Assembly: GCF_001305965.1 (NCBI RefSeq)
Contig: NZ_JXQC01000003.1
Coordinates: forward strand, 3,391,361-3,455,360
Direction of reading: 5' to 3'
DNA: 64,000 nucleotides
From: Erythrobacter sp. SG61-1L
Lineage (GTDB): Bacteria; Pseudomonadota; Alphaproteobacteria; Sphingomonadales; Sphingomonadaceae
Below the pieces are notes generated by a model, which ran no database searches, was not told where the DNA came from, and saw nothing but the letters and a program-made list of their open reading frames with translations. The position numbers and the translations under genes were made by a program. Of this stretch, positions 45,284 to 53,350 are shown one piece after another. Positions within the stretch are counted from its first letter, which is position 1. Each line of letters starts with the position of its first letter.

Positions 45284-45997
45284 TCAGCCCATCCGGGCCA
45301 GCCGGGCAAAGTCCAGCGCGGCAGCGAATTCGCCAAGGCGTTTCGCCCGCTTTTCTTCCGCTGTCCATTCCCAGCCCCATTGTTCCGCCTGCCAGTCTTC
45401 CTCGGCATTGGCGATGGCCCACAGGGCTTCCGCATTCGCCCCATCGTCCAGCGCCGCAAGTGCGACGGCGAGAGAGGCGGAGAGAGACGCCATGGTCTTC
45501 AGCGCGGCCAGCGCAAAGGGATCGAGCGTTTCAAGATGAGCGTTGAGCGCGGCCAGTGTTTCGGCAGGCTGGGGCCGGTGCATGATGCCGCTCACGCGCT
45601 CAAAGCGCACCTTGTGGCGCTCCTCTAGCGCTTTCAGTACCGGTTCCCACAGCTGCTGCTGGCGGGGGAAAAGCGGTTCGTCCGGATCGGCCCGGTAACA
45701 GAGCGTATCCGTTTCGGCATAGCGCAGGATGGACGGGATTTCCGCCGCCGGATCGGGTGAAACCACGTCGATCGCATAGTCGGCCAAATCGCGATAGCGG
45801 AAGGCAGCAGCGTCGATTTCCTCGCCCTGATCCGCCCATTCCTGTGCCATCGCCTCGGCCAGCGCGCGGCTGGGCACGATCTGTGCGGCGCCCCTCTGGG
45901 ACTTGATTCCGCGCCCGTCCAGCGTCACCCGCCAGCCACCTTCGACCGGTTCCACCGCGACATTCTTGTAGAAGCGCTTCATTTCGGCGTCCGCCAT
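45284..45997 (-). CDS. ATP12-family F1-ATPase assembly chaperone
   Basis: The 237-aa protein matches the ATP12 chaperone family. That family assists F1 alpha-subunit assembly in alphaproteobacteria and mitochondria. Family-like segments are KRFYKNVAVEPVEGGWRVTLDGR (quoted for residues about 7-29 in part), LAEAMAQEWADQG and TDTLCYRAD. It is the last gene of the minus-strand chain from crcB. Its ATG at 45997 lies inside the end of the upstream 69-aa gene, overlapping by 19 bases. Confidence 0.92.
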   Translation of the reverse strand: MADAEMKRFYKNVAVEPVEGGWRVTLDGRGIKSQRGAAQIVPSRALAEAMAQEWADQGEEIDAAAFRYRDLADYAIDVVSPDPAAEIPSILRYAETDTLCYRADPDEPLFPRQQQLWEPVLKALEERHKVRFERVSGIMHRPQPAETLAALNAHLETLDPFALAALKTMASLSASLAVALAALDDGANAEALWAIANAEEDWQAEQWGWEWTAEEKRAKRLGEFAAALDFARLARMG

Positions 45998-46188
45998 TTG
46001 CGAGCCAGAATCTGGGGCACCAGATAGACATCGATCAGGCCCACCACGATCAGCGCGTAGCCGGCTTCCTTGGGCCATTCGATGATCTGGCGTACCACCA
46101 GCGCGCCAGCCAGAACCATGGCAACGCCGACCAGGCGGACAATGGAAATGGTCGCCCAGCGATCCCGCGCCCGCTTGTCATCGCTCAT
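45979..46188 (-). CDS. Small two-helix membrane protein
   Basis: A 69-aa protein with two transmembrane helices (IVRLVGVAMVLAGALVV and YALIVVGLIDVYLVP), a charged N-terminus and a basic C-terminus. No family can be named. It is coupled by overlaps on both sides: four bases with the HAD gene upstream and 19 bases with the ATP12 gene downstream. That position makes an assembly or membrane-insertion role in ATP synthase biogenesis conceivable, but it is only an inference. Confidence 0.8.
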   Translation of the reverse strand: MSDDKRARDRWATISIVRLVGVAMVLAGALVVRQIIEWPKEAGYALIVVGLIDVYLVPQILARKWRTPK

Positions 46189-46838
46189 CGCAGCAAGTCC
46201 CGCAATTCGGCGGCATTGGCGGCCACGGCCTCGGCCCCGGCGTCCATCAGTTCCTCAACGGCGTGATAGCCCCAGGCCACACCGATGGGTCTTGCGCCCG
46301 CGGCCTTTGCCATTTCGATATCATAGGCCGTGTCGCCGATCATTACCGTGGCCGAAGGCGCGGCAAAGGCATCGGCCATGGCCTGTTCCAGCATGGCGGG
46401 GTACGGCTTGGAGGGGTGCCGGTCCGCCGTTTGCAGTGTGGCGAACAGGTCAAGCAATCCGTGATTGGCAAGGCAGCCCTTCAGCCCGCGATCCGACTTG
46501 CCGGTCGCAACGCCCAGCACCCAGCCGCAGCGGTGCAGATCGTCCAGCAATTCGCGAATACCGTCATAAAGCGGCTCGGCCACCTGCCCGCTGGTACGCG
46601 CGGCGAAGAAGGCGGCGCGATAGGCCTCGACCAGATGGGTGTGCTGCTCCGCCTCGGCATCGGGCGCGAGGTTGCGGATGGCGACTGGCAGGCTCAGCCC
46701 CACGATCCGGCGGACGGAGGAGTTGGGCGGGGCGGGCAGGCCCACCGTCTCGAAGGCTGTGCGCATGGCGTTGCACACGGCCGCCTGCCCATCGACCAGA
46801 GTTCCATCGCAATCGAACACGGCAAGGCGAATGCTCAC
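46185..46838 (-). CDS. HAD-superfamily phosphatase (subfamily IA)
   Basis: The 217-aa phosphatase has motif I FDCDGTLVD near residue 8, motif II VATGKS, and motif III/IV in SKPYPAMLEQA and MIGDTAYDIEMAKAAGA. It resembles phosphoglycolate phosphatase (Gph-like) and other small-molecule HAD phosphatases, but substrate is not certain. The ATG overlaps the RluC-like gene stop by four bases, and the stop overlaps the 69-aa gene start. Confidence 0.93.
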   Translation of the reverse strand: MSIRLAVFDCDGTLVDGQAAVCNAMRTAFETVGLPAPPNSSVRRIVGLSLPVAIRNLAPDAEAEQHTHLVEAYRAAFFAARTSGQVAEPLYDGIRELLDDLHRCGWVLGVATGKSDRGLKGCLANHGLLDLFATLQTADRHPSKPYPAMLEQAMADAFAAPSATVMIGDTAYDIEMAKAAGARPIGVAWGYHAVEELMDAGAEAVAANAAELRDLLR

Positions 46839-48058
46839 TTCCGGGTCCTCGGCCCCGGCTTTCCGGCAGGCTTCGCACCGGGTTTTGCGCCCGGTCGACG
46901 GGCGGGCTTGGCTCCAGGTTTTCCGCCAGCCTTCGCCCCGGCTGCGGGCTTGCCCCGGCGCGGTGTTTCTTCGCCTGATGGACCACGCTTGCGCCGTTCG
47001 CCGCGCCGTTCCTTGCGGTATTGCTTGGCATGGGCCTTGGCCGCTTGCTTCTTCTCGGTGCGAGAGGGCGGGGGCGCGCTTTCTTCCGGCAGGGCATCGC
47101 TCATCGAAATGTCGAAGCCCAGCTGTTCCATGCTGGTGGCGAAATGGCTGGGCAGTTCAGCCGTCGCGTCCAGCTTGCCGCCATCGGGATGGTCGATAAT
47201 CAGGCGCCGGGCATGCAGGTGCATCTTGCGGCTGATGCTGCCGGTCAGGAAGGCTTCCGGGCCGCCATATTTGCCGTCGCCCACGATGGGATGGCCGATG
47301 GCGGCCATGTGGACGCGCAGCTGGTGCGTGCGGCCCGTCAGCGGTTGCAGCTCCACCCAGGCGGCGCGCTTGGCCGCGCGGTCGATCACACGGTAACGGG
47401 TGCGCGCAGGCTGGCCGTTTTCCTCGTCCACATGCATCTTTTCGCCGCCGGTGCCCGGCTGCTTGGCGATGGGCGCGTCGATCGTGCCTTCCAGCACATC
47501 GGGCACGCCCACGATCAATGCCCAATAGACCTTTTTGGCGGAACGGCCGGAAAAGCGTTTGGAAAAGAACGCGGCGCTGCCCGGCGTGCGGGCCACCAGC
47601 AGCACGCCGCTGGTATCCTTGTCGAGCCGGTGGACAAGGCGCGGACGGGCTTCGTCGCCGCGCACGAAGGCGTCCAGCAAGCCGTCCACATGGTCTTTCA
47701 TCTTGGTGCCGCCCTGCGTGGCGAGACCCGGTGGCTTGTTGAGTACGATGGCAGAGCGATCCTGCGTGATTACCATCGCTTCTGCGCGTGAGACGTCTTC
47801 CTCGCTCAGTTCTCGGCGCGGGCGCGGTTCCTTGGCGGAACTGTCGCCGCCTGGCGGCACGCGCAGCACCTGCCCGACCTCCAGCCGGTCTTCCGGCTTG
47901 GCCCGCTTGCCGTCCACGCGAATCTGCCCGGTGCGCGCCCAGCGCGATACGGTGGCAAAACCCACTTGCGGCAGATGGCGCTTGAACCAGCGGTCCAGCC
48001 GGATGCCGTCATCGTCGGTGCCGACGGTGAACTGGCGTACTTCCTCTGCCGGCTTCAT
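46835..48058 (-). CDS. RluC-like 23S rRNA pseudouridine synthase with long basic tail
   Basis: The 407-aa protein has an S4 domain (GIRLDRWFKRHLPQVGFATV), then the RluA/RluC catalytic domain with the catalytic Asp in RPRLVHRLDKDTSGVLLVAR and LTGRTHQLRVHMAAIGHPIVGDGKYGG (residues about 260-286 quoted in part). About 75 extra C-terminal residues follow, made of Lys/Arg/Gly/Pro/Ala repeats such as GAKPGAKPAGKPG. The synthase core would modify 23S rRNA; the tail may aid RNA binding. It is coupled to crcB upstream and HAD downstream. Confidence 0.9.
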   Translation of the reverse strand: MKPAEEVRQFTVGTDDDGIRLDRWFKRHLPQVGFATVSRWARTGQIRVDGKRAKPEDRLEVGQVLRVPPGGDSSAKEPRPRRELSEEDVSRAEAMVITQDRSAIVLNKPPGLATQGGTKMKDHVDGLLDAFVRGDEARPRLVHRLDKDTSGVLLVARTPGSAAFFSKRFSGRSAKKVYWALIVGVPDVLEGTIDAPIAKQPGTGGEKMHVDEENGQPARTRYRVIDRAAKRAAWVELQPLTGRTHQLRVHMAAIGHPIVGDGKYGGPEAFLTGSISRKMHLHARRLIIDHPDGGKLDATAELPSHFATSMEQLGFDISMSDALPEESAPPPSRTEKKQAAKAHAKQYRKERRGERRKRGPSGEETPRRGKPAAGAKAGGKPGAKPARRPGAKPGAKPAGKPGPRTRK

Positions 48059-48462
48059 CCTGCCACCCGCATGGCGATAAGGCCTATATAAAGGCCCGTC
48101 AGCCCCGCCAGCATCGAAACGGCTACATAGGTCAGGGCCAGCGTGGGCTGGCCGCGTTCGATCAGCAGCATCATCTCCAGGCTGAAGCTGGAAAAGGTGG
48201 TGAACCCGCCCAGCAGGCCCACGCCGATCAGCAGGCGCCAGAAATCGCCGCCGGTGCCATGGCGGGCAAGGAAGCCGGCCAGCACACCCATGGCGACGCT
48301 GCCCAGCACGTTGCAGGTCAGGGTGGCCCAGGGAAAGGCGGTGACGGTGGCGGGGCCGAGAGCGTGGGTCATCAGCCGTCCGAGCTGATAGCGCAACGCC
48401 GCGCCTGCACCGCCGCCAAGGGCGACATAGGCGGTTGCGGCAAGGGGGGAAGTGGCAGTCAT
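48055..48462 (-). CDS. crcB: Fluoride ion channel CrcB
   Basis: The 135-aa, four-helix inner-membrane protein is of normal length for Fluc/CrcB, which exports fluoride. Signatures are GGGAGAALRYQLG, TLTCNVLGSVAMGVLAG and GGFTTFSSFSLE. No fluoride riboswitch is recognisable in the 212 bp upstream. ATG 48462 is the start closest to the first helix. Its stop overlaps the RluC-like gene by four bases, heading the five-gene chain. Confidence 0.95.
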   Translation of the reverse strand: MTATSPLAATAYVALGGGAGAALRYQLGRLMTHALGPATVTAFPWATLTCNVLGSVAMGVLAGFLARHGTGGDFWRLLIGVGLLGGFTTFSSFSLEMMLLIERGQPTLALTYVAVSMLAGLTGLYIGLIAMRVAG

Positions 48463-48674
48463 GAGCGGTGCCTTAGACGTGCGGCGCCGAAGTTGGAAGG
48501 CAGGCCGCGCCAATTTGCTGGCTCAAATGCTTGCCTTTGGGGGCGGTTTTCGCTAGGGGCGCCCGCTATCGAGCCGTTCCTCCACGGAATCGGCCCAATT
48601 TTCGTTGATTCGTCAGGGCTGGTCCCCGCCGCTTCGCGGGGCGCCCCGGCAGTTGCTGTGAGGTGTTTGAATTT
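48463..48674. promoter_or_regulatory. Divergent crcB/rpsU region with a GC hairpin in the rpsU leader
   Basis: The 212-bp gap has no gene. It must hold promoters for both crcB and rpsU. A 6-bp stem hairpin (ccccgc at 48624-48629 and gcggggc beginning at 48636) lies about 35-50 bases upstream of the rpsU start and may be in its leader; ribosomal protein leaders are often regulatory. GAGGTG lies just before the rpsU ATG. Confidence 0.4.
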
Positions 48675-48881
48675 ATGCAGATCATCGTTCGCGATAACAA
48701 TGTCGACCAGGCCCTTCGTGCGCTCAAGAAGAAGCTGCAGCGCGAAGGCGTGTATCGCGAAATGAAGCTGCGTCGTCACTTCGAGAAGCCGAGCGAAAAG
48801 CGTGCCCGTGAAAAGGCCGCTGCCGTCCGCCGCGCCCGCAAGCTGGAGCGCAAGCGGATGGAACGCGACGGATCGAAGTAA
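48675..48881 (+). CDS. rpsU: 30S ribosomal protein S21
   Basis: The 68-aa, very basic protein matches bS21: [20 protein letters not shown] at the N-terminus, followed by [19 protein letters not shown] and a Lys/Arg-rich C-terminus. It contacts 16S rRNA at the platform and takes part in translation initiation. ATG 48675 is chosen over one four codons upstream because the family begins at M-Q-I-I. It is transcribed alone with its own terminator before the FKBP gene. Confidence 0.97.
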   Translation: MQIIVRDNNVDQALRALKKKLQREGVYREMKLRRHFEKPSEKRAREKAAAVRRARKLERKRMERDGSK

Positions 48882-48923
48882 GCGTTCAAGATCGCTTGAA
48901 CCCACAGCATTGTTGAGCCAAGA

Positions 48924-48958
48924 GGGCGCGGCTTCAAATCCGCGCCCTTTTGCTTTTC
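48924..48958 (+). terminator. Rho-independent terminator of rpsU
   Basis: An 8-bp perfect stem (gggcgcgg/ccgcgccc) with an eight-base loop is followed by TTTTGCTTTT. It lies 42 bases after the rpsU stop and 12 bases before the FKBP gene start. Confidence 0.9.
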
Positions 48959-48969
48959 AGGAAACGCCC

Positions 48970-49530
48970 ATGGCCGAAGTTACCCGCGTCCCGCTCCAGC
49001 CCCTGAAGAAGGGTTCCCTTGCCAAGCTCTGGCTGGGGGTCGTGGTTGTGATTCTCCTCGGTGCCGGGCTTGCCTGGCTCACTGTGCCCAAGGGCGTTTC
49101 CGTCAAGGAAATTACGGCCGGGGTCGGCGCGGCGCCGGGTGAAACCGACGTGGTCGTTGTGAACTATGTCGGCAAGCTGGATGATGGCACGGTGTTCGAT
49201 CAGGGTCAGGGCGTGCCGATCCCGCTGGGTCAGGGCACCATTGCCGGATTTGGCGAAGGCCTGACCAAGATGAAGAAGGGCGGCAAGTACACGCTGCATA
49301 TTCCTTCGGAAAAGGCCTACGGTCCGGCTGAACAGAAGAACCCGATGACGGGAGAGGTCGTGATTCCCGCCAATGCGGACCTGACCTTCGAGATCGAACT
49401 GATCGATTTCATGTCCGAAGCGGACTTCCAGCGCCGGATGCAGATCCAGCAGATGATGCAGATGCAGCAGCAGGGCGGCGCGCCCGGTGGTGCGCCTGCC
49501 GGTCCGCAGGGTGCCCCTATCCCTGAATAA
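48970..49530 (+). CDS. FKBP-type peptidyl-prolyl isomerase, membrane-anchored
   Basis: The 186-aa protein has one N-terminal transmembrane helix (LAKLWLGVVVVILLGAGLAWL) and a periplasmic FKBP domain: VVVNYVGKLDDGTVFDQ, VPIPLGQGTIAGFGEGL, IPSEKAYG and IPANADLTFEIELIDF. The Met/Gln-rich tail (MQIQQMMQMQQQGG) and Pro/Gly/Ala end are low complexity. It would accelerate proline isomerisation in exported proteins. It is located directly behind the rpsU terminator. Confidence 0.93.
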   Translation: MAEVTRVPLQPLKKGSLAKLWLGVVVVILLGAGLAWLTVPKGVSVKEITAGVGAAPGETDVVVVNYVGKLDDGTVFDQGQGVPIPLGQGTIAGFGEGLTKMKKGGKYTLHIPSEKAYGPAEQKNPMTGEVVIPANADLTFEIELIDFMSEADFQRRMQIQQMMQMQQQGGAPGGAPAGPQGAPIPE

Positions 49531-49633
49531 GCGCCGATCCCCGAATAGGGGCTGGCGTTTAAGCTGAGCCGGGGCGCTTGCCGCTGCCTCGGTGTTGGGG
49601 GATGTTCCTCTCATGGGAGAGGAACGAATCGAT

Positions 49634-51322
49634 ATGTCCGGATCGCATGCCCGCGATTGGCCTTTGCGGCCGTGGTTGCTGGCGGGGTTGCTGGGCCTTG
49701 CCGGCCTGCTGATCCACTTCACTACCGATGGCCATGATGACAGTGCGCCACACATGGCGGCTGCGGCTTTCCTGTTTTTCGGCCCGATCGCCGCCGCCTT
49801 CTCGCTTGAGCGGGAAAGGTGGAAGGAGGTTGCGACATTCGCCTTGATAGCAGGGCTTGTCATGGCCGGGCTGGCCTGGCGGGCGGTCAGCGCAGGCGAT
49901 CATGCCTCGGATGAACAATACGGTTTCGGTGCCGGAGTAATCGCCAGCTTGCTGGCGCTGCCGCTGTTTCAAGCGGGCTTCCATCGCACCCGCTTTGCCA
50001 CGCCCTATCGTGATACACATTTCTTCGTCTGGACCGATGCAGTCAGCGCGGCGGGGGCATTGGCATTTACGGGTCTGTCCTTCCTTCTGCTGTTCGTGCT
50101 TTCGGAACTGTTCCGCCTGATCCGGATCGAGCTGCTGCATGATCTGCTGGACAAGGGCTGGTTCGGCTGGAGCGTGGCCGGCATCGCCTTTGGTGCGGCA
50201 CTGGGCACCTTGCGCAATTCGCTGAAAGTGCTGGGCGCGCTGCAATCCGTGGTGCTGCTGGTTCTCTCGCTGCTGGCGGTGCCGCTGGCTGTGGCGCTGA
50301 CGATCTTCCTGATCGCGGTCGCTTTCTCCGGCCTCGACGTATTGTGGGAAGCAACGCGTAGCGCGACGCCGGTGCTGCTGGCCTGTGCGGCGGGATGCTT
50401 CATCCTGGCCAACGCCATTGTCCGCGAAGACGATACGGACATGACGCGCAATGTGGTGATGCGTGTCACTGCCTTCGTACTTGCCGTGGGCATATTGCCG
50501 CTCACCCTGCTGGCAGTGATCTCCATGGGCACGCGCGTGGTCCAATATGGCCTGTCGCCGGAGCGGCTGTGGGGCCTCACGGCCATTGCCGTGGCCTGCG
50601 CCTATGGTGTGGCGATCTGGGTTGCCGCGATCAGGGGGAAGGTTTGGGGCTGGCGCCCCTATCTGCGCCGGGCGAATCTGCATCTGGCGGTGGGGGTGAG
50701 CCTTTATGCGCTGCTGCTGGCCCTGCCGATTCTCGATTTCGCGGGCATTTCCGCTGCCAACCAGCTTTCGCGCCTGGAACGCGGCAAGGTGAGCGCGGAA
50801 GATTTCGATTACGATGCGCTCAAATGGGAATTCGGCGATGCTGGAAAGCGCGCCTTGGCAAAGCTGGCGAAGAGCAAGGATGCCGAAGTGGCCAGGCTGG
50901 CGCAGGAAGCGCAGGCTCGCAAGGAGCGGCGCTGGTCCTGGATGGAATCGCCAGTGAAGCGGGATCGACGCTTGGCCAATTTGCGTGGGTTGGGTGCGGA
51001 ACCGCAGGTAAAGGCCGCGTTTGAGCAGTTCCTCAAGCAGGATAGCTGGCGCTGCAACACCCCCTGCACGGTGCTTGATCTCGGGGCCTATTCCATTGGG
51101 GATCGCCATTTCGCGCTGATCGAGGGAAGCGAGGTCCAGCATCTGCGGTTGCAGGCTGACGGTTCGCTTTTGCCGGAAGCCGCTGTCCCGCGGCCGCCGG
51201 TGCCGGCCTTGAACGATGTTGCGGCCGAAGCTCAAGGCCGAGTGCCCCAGGTCGAGGTTCGCCCGTTCAGCGGCCGCCGCATCTATGTGGATGGCAAGCC
51301 GGTGGGAGAAGCGTTCGAATAG
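49634..51322 (+). CDS. DUF4153 multi-pass membrane protein
   Basis: The 562-aa protein has about ten transmembrane helices in its first 380 residues (for example LLAGLLGLAGLLIHF and VLLVLSLLAVPLAVALTIFLI) and a soluble C-terminal half containing AKSKDAEVARLAQEAQ and a Cys pair in WRCNTPCTVLD. The N-terminal part matches the DUF4153 family by pattern. No function is known. ATG 49634 is chosen since GAGAGGA lies ten bases upstream; earlier in-frame starts at 49592 and 49613 have no ribosome site. Confidence 0.85.
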   Translation: MSGSHARDWPLRPWLLAGLLGLAGLLIHFTTDGHDDSAPHMAAAAFLFFGPIAAAFSLERERWKEVATFALIAGLVMAGLAWRAVSAGDHASDEQYGFGAGVIASLLALPLFQAGFHRTRFATPYRDTHFFVWTDAVSAAGALAFTGLSFLLLFVLSELFRLIRIELLHDLLDKGWFGWSVAGIAFGAALGTLRNSLKVLGALQSVVLLVLSLLAVPLAVALTIFLIAVAFSGLDVLWEATRSATPVLLACAAGCFILANAIVREDDTDMTRNVVMRVTAFVLAVGILPLTLLAVISMGTRVVQYGLSPERLWGLTAIAVACAYGVAIWVAAIRGKVWGWRPYLRRANLHLAVGVSLYALLLALPILDFAGISAANQLSRLERGKVSAEDFDYDALKWEFGDAGKRALAKLAKSKDAEVARLAQEAQARKERRWSWMESPVKRDRRLANLRGLGAEPQVKAAFEQFLKQDSWRCNTPCTVLDLGAYSIGDRHFALIEGSEVQHLRLQADGSLLPEAAVPRPPVPALNDVAAEAQGRVPQVEVRPFSGRRIYVDGKPVGEAFE

Positions 51323-51380
51323 TCGCCTTTGCGGCATCCCCGTGCTTGAAGGCGCGCCGCAGGCAAGCTAACGCGCGGCC

Positions 51381-51683
51381 ATGTCAGTCGATAAAGCAAC
51401 CGTGGCGAAGATCGCCTCGCTCGCGCGCCTCCGGATGAGCGATGAAGAGCTCGACCGGATGGTGCCGGAGTTCAACAATATCCTCGCTTGGGTGGAGCAA
51501 CTCGGCGAAGTGGACGTGACGGGCATCGAACCGATGACCGCCGTGATCCCCAACAGCCTGCGCCTGCGCGATGACGTGGTAGATGCCGATCCGCTGACCG
51601 GCGGCGGCAAGCGCGATGCGGTTCTGGCCAATGCTCCCGCTGCCGAACACGGCTTCTTCGGCGTGCCCAAGGTGATCGAATAA
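51381..51683 (+). CDS. gatC: Asp/Glu-tRNA amidotransferase subunit C
   Basis: The 100-aa small subunit of the GatCAB transamidase has the family core [20 protein letters not shown] and [21 protein letters not shown] in residues about 8-52. It stabilises GatA and bridges to GatB; the complex converts Glu-tRNA(Gln) and Asp-tRNA(Asn) to the amidated forms. The stop codon shares one base with the gatA start (TAATG). Confidence 0.97.
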   Translation: MSVDKATVAKIASLARLRMSDEELDRMVPEFNNILAWVEQLGEVDVTGIEPMTAVIPNSLRLRDDVVDADPLTGGGKRDAVLANAPAAEHGFFGVPKVIE

Positions 51684-53167
51684 TGACTGACGTAACCGAA
51701 CTCGGCGTCGCCGCCATCCGCGAAGGCGTGGCCAAGGGCGATTTTTCCGCACGCGAAGTGGCAGAAGCGTTCAACGCCAATATCGCCGCCGCGCAGGACG
51801 CGCTCAACGCCTTCATCGTCGCCACGCCTGAAAAGGCGCTGGAAGCGGCGGACAAGGTCGATGCGGATCGCGCTGCGGGCAAGGCGCTCGGCAAGATGGC
51901 CGGCGTGCCCATCGGCATGAAGGATCTGTTCGCCACGCAGGGCGTGCAGACCACGGCGGCCAGCCACATTCTGGAAGGCTTCAGCCCGGAATATGAAAGC
52001 ACCGTGTCCCGCAAGCTGTGGGAAGCGGGCGCAGGCATGCTGGGCAAGCTGAACCTTGACCAGTTCGCCATGGGTTCGTCGAACGAGACGAGCTATTTCG
52101 GCAATGTGATTTCGCCCTGGCGCAAGCAGGGCAGCAATGCCGCGCTCGCCCCGGGCGGTTCCTCGGGCGGTTCCAGCGCGGCGGTGTCCGCGCGTCTCGC
52201 GCCTGCGGCTACCGGCACGGACACCGGCGGCTCTATCCGTCAGCCCGCCGCTTTCACTGGCATTTCGGGCATCAAGCCAACCTATGGCCGTTGCAGCCGC
52301 TGGGGCATCGTGGCCTTTGCCAGTTCGCTCGATCAGGCAGGCCCGATGGCCCGCGACGTGCGTGACTGCGCGATCATGCTGGAAGCCATGGCGGGTTTCG
52401 ACCCAAAGGACGCGACCAGCCTCGATCTGCCGGTACCCGAATGGGAAGCCGGGCTGAATGCCGATCTCAAGGGCAAGAAGGTAGGCATTCCGCGCGAATA
52501 CCGCATGGACGGGATGGACGCCGAAGTCGCCAAGAGCTGGGACCAGGGCATCGCCTGGCTGAAGGATGCGGGGGCCGAGATCGTCGACATCTCCCTGCCG
52601 CACACCAAATATGCCCTGCCGACCTATTACATCATAGCCCCGGCAGAAGCCTCGTCCAACCTCGCCCGTTATGACGGCGTGCGGTATGGTCTGCGCGATC
52701 TGCCCGATGGTGCCGGCCTGCAGGACATGTATGCAGCAACCCGCGCCGCCGGTTTCGGCGACGAGGTGAAGCGCCGCATCCTGATCGGCACCTATGTGCT
52801 CAGCGCCGGTTTCTATGACGCCTATTACACACAGGCGCAGAAGGTCCGCACGCTGATCAGCCATGATTTCAAGAACGCCTTCACCGAATGTGACGTGATC
52901 CTGGCGCCGACCACGCCCACCGCCAGCTTCCCGCTGGGTGACAAGCTGGACGATCCGCTGGCCATGTATCTGAATGACGTGTTCTCGGTTCCTGCCTCGC
53001 TGGCGGGCCTGCCGGCCATGTCGGTTCCGGCTGGGCTGAACAGTGAAGGCCTGCCGCTGGGCCTCCAGCTGATCGGCAAGGCCTTTGACGAACAGGGTGT
53101 GCTGAATGCAGGGCTAGCCATCGAACAACGGGCTGGCTTCGCGGCCAAGCCGGAGAAGTGGTGGTGA
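51683..53167 (+). CDS. gatA: Asp/Glu-tRNA amidotransferase subunit A
   Basis: The 494-aa amidase-signature subunit releases ammonia from glutamine for the transamidase. The Ser-cisSer-Lys triad is visible as Lys80 (PIGMKD), Ser160 in [11 protein letters not shown] and Ser184 in [13 protein letters not shown]. It overlaps gatC by one base. A 54-codon ORF starts within its last four bases (GTGA) and lies between it and gatB. Confidence 0.98.
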   Translation: MTDVTELGVAAIREGVAKGDFSAREVAEAFNANIAAAQDALNAFIVATPEKALEAADKVDADRAAGKALGKMAGVPIGMKDLFATQGVQTTAASHILEGFSPEYESTVSRKLWEAGAGMLGKLNLDQFAMGSSNETSYFGNVISPWRKQGSNAALAPGGSSGGSSAAVSARLAPAATGTDTGGSIRQPAAFTGISGIKPTYGRCSRWGIVAFASSLDQAGPMARDVRDCAIMLEAMAGFDPKDATSLDLPVPEWEAGLNADLKGKKVGIPREYRMDGMDAEVAKSWDQGIAWLKDAGAEIVDISLPHTKYALPTYYIIAPAEASSNLARYDGVRYGLRDLPDGAGLQDMYAATRAAGFGDEVKRRILIGTYVLSAGFYDAYYTQAQKVRTLISHDFKNAFTECDVILAPTTPTASFPLGDKLDDPLAMYLNDVFSVPASLAGLPAMSVPAGLNSEGLPLGLQLIGKAFDEQGVLNAGLAIEQRAGFAAKPEKWW

Positions 53168-53328
53168 GCTTTGCGGCTGACGTCATCTCGGTGACAGTTT
53201 CTGTCATCGAAGGCGTCGGCGATGCATGGCTGAAATTGAGCAAGCGGCGGCCAAAGCGATATGCGCCCAGGCCGGAAAGCGAACAGGACGAAAGTCCAGA
53301 ACTTCCCCGGCTGACGAAGCGGAAGTAG
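53164..53328 (+). CDS. Possible 54-aa coupled small protein between gatA and gatB
   Basis: A GTG that overlaps the gatA stop (GTGA at 53164-53167) opens a 54-codon frame ending at TAG 53326-53328. The predicted peptide has an amphipathic or hydrophobic start ([17 protein letters not shown]), then a basic middle ([14 protein letters not shown]) and a mixed-charge end ([17 protein letters not shown]). No family is recognised, and third-position GC is lower than in the gat genes, so it may be spacer. Evidence is the coupled start and absence of stops in a 183-bp gap. Confidence 0.4.
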   Translation: MSFAADVISVTVSVIEGVGDAWLKLSKRRPKRYAPRPESEQDESPELPRLTKRK

Positions 53329-53350
53329 CGGGACTAAGACGGAAAAACCT

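Noticed and set aside
48463-48560. A fluoride riboswitch in front of crcB.
   Set aside because: The conserved riboswitch core could not be found in this stretch on the minus strand.
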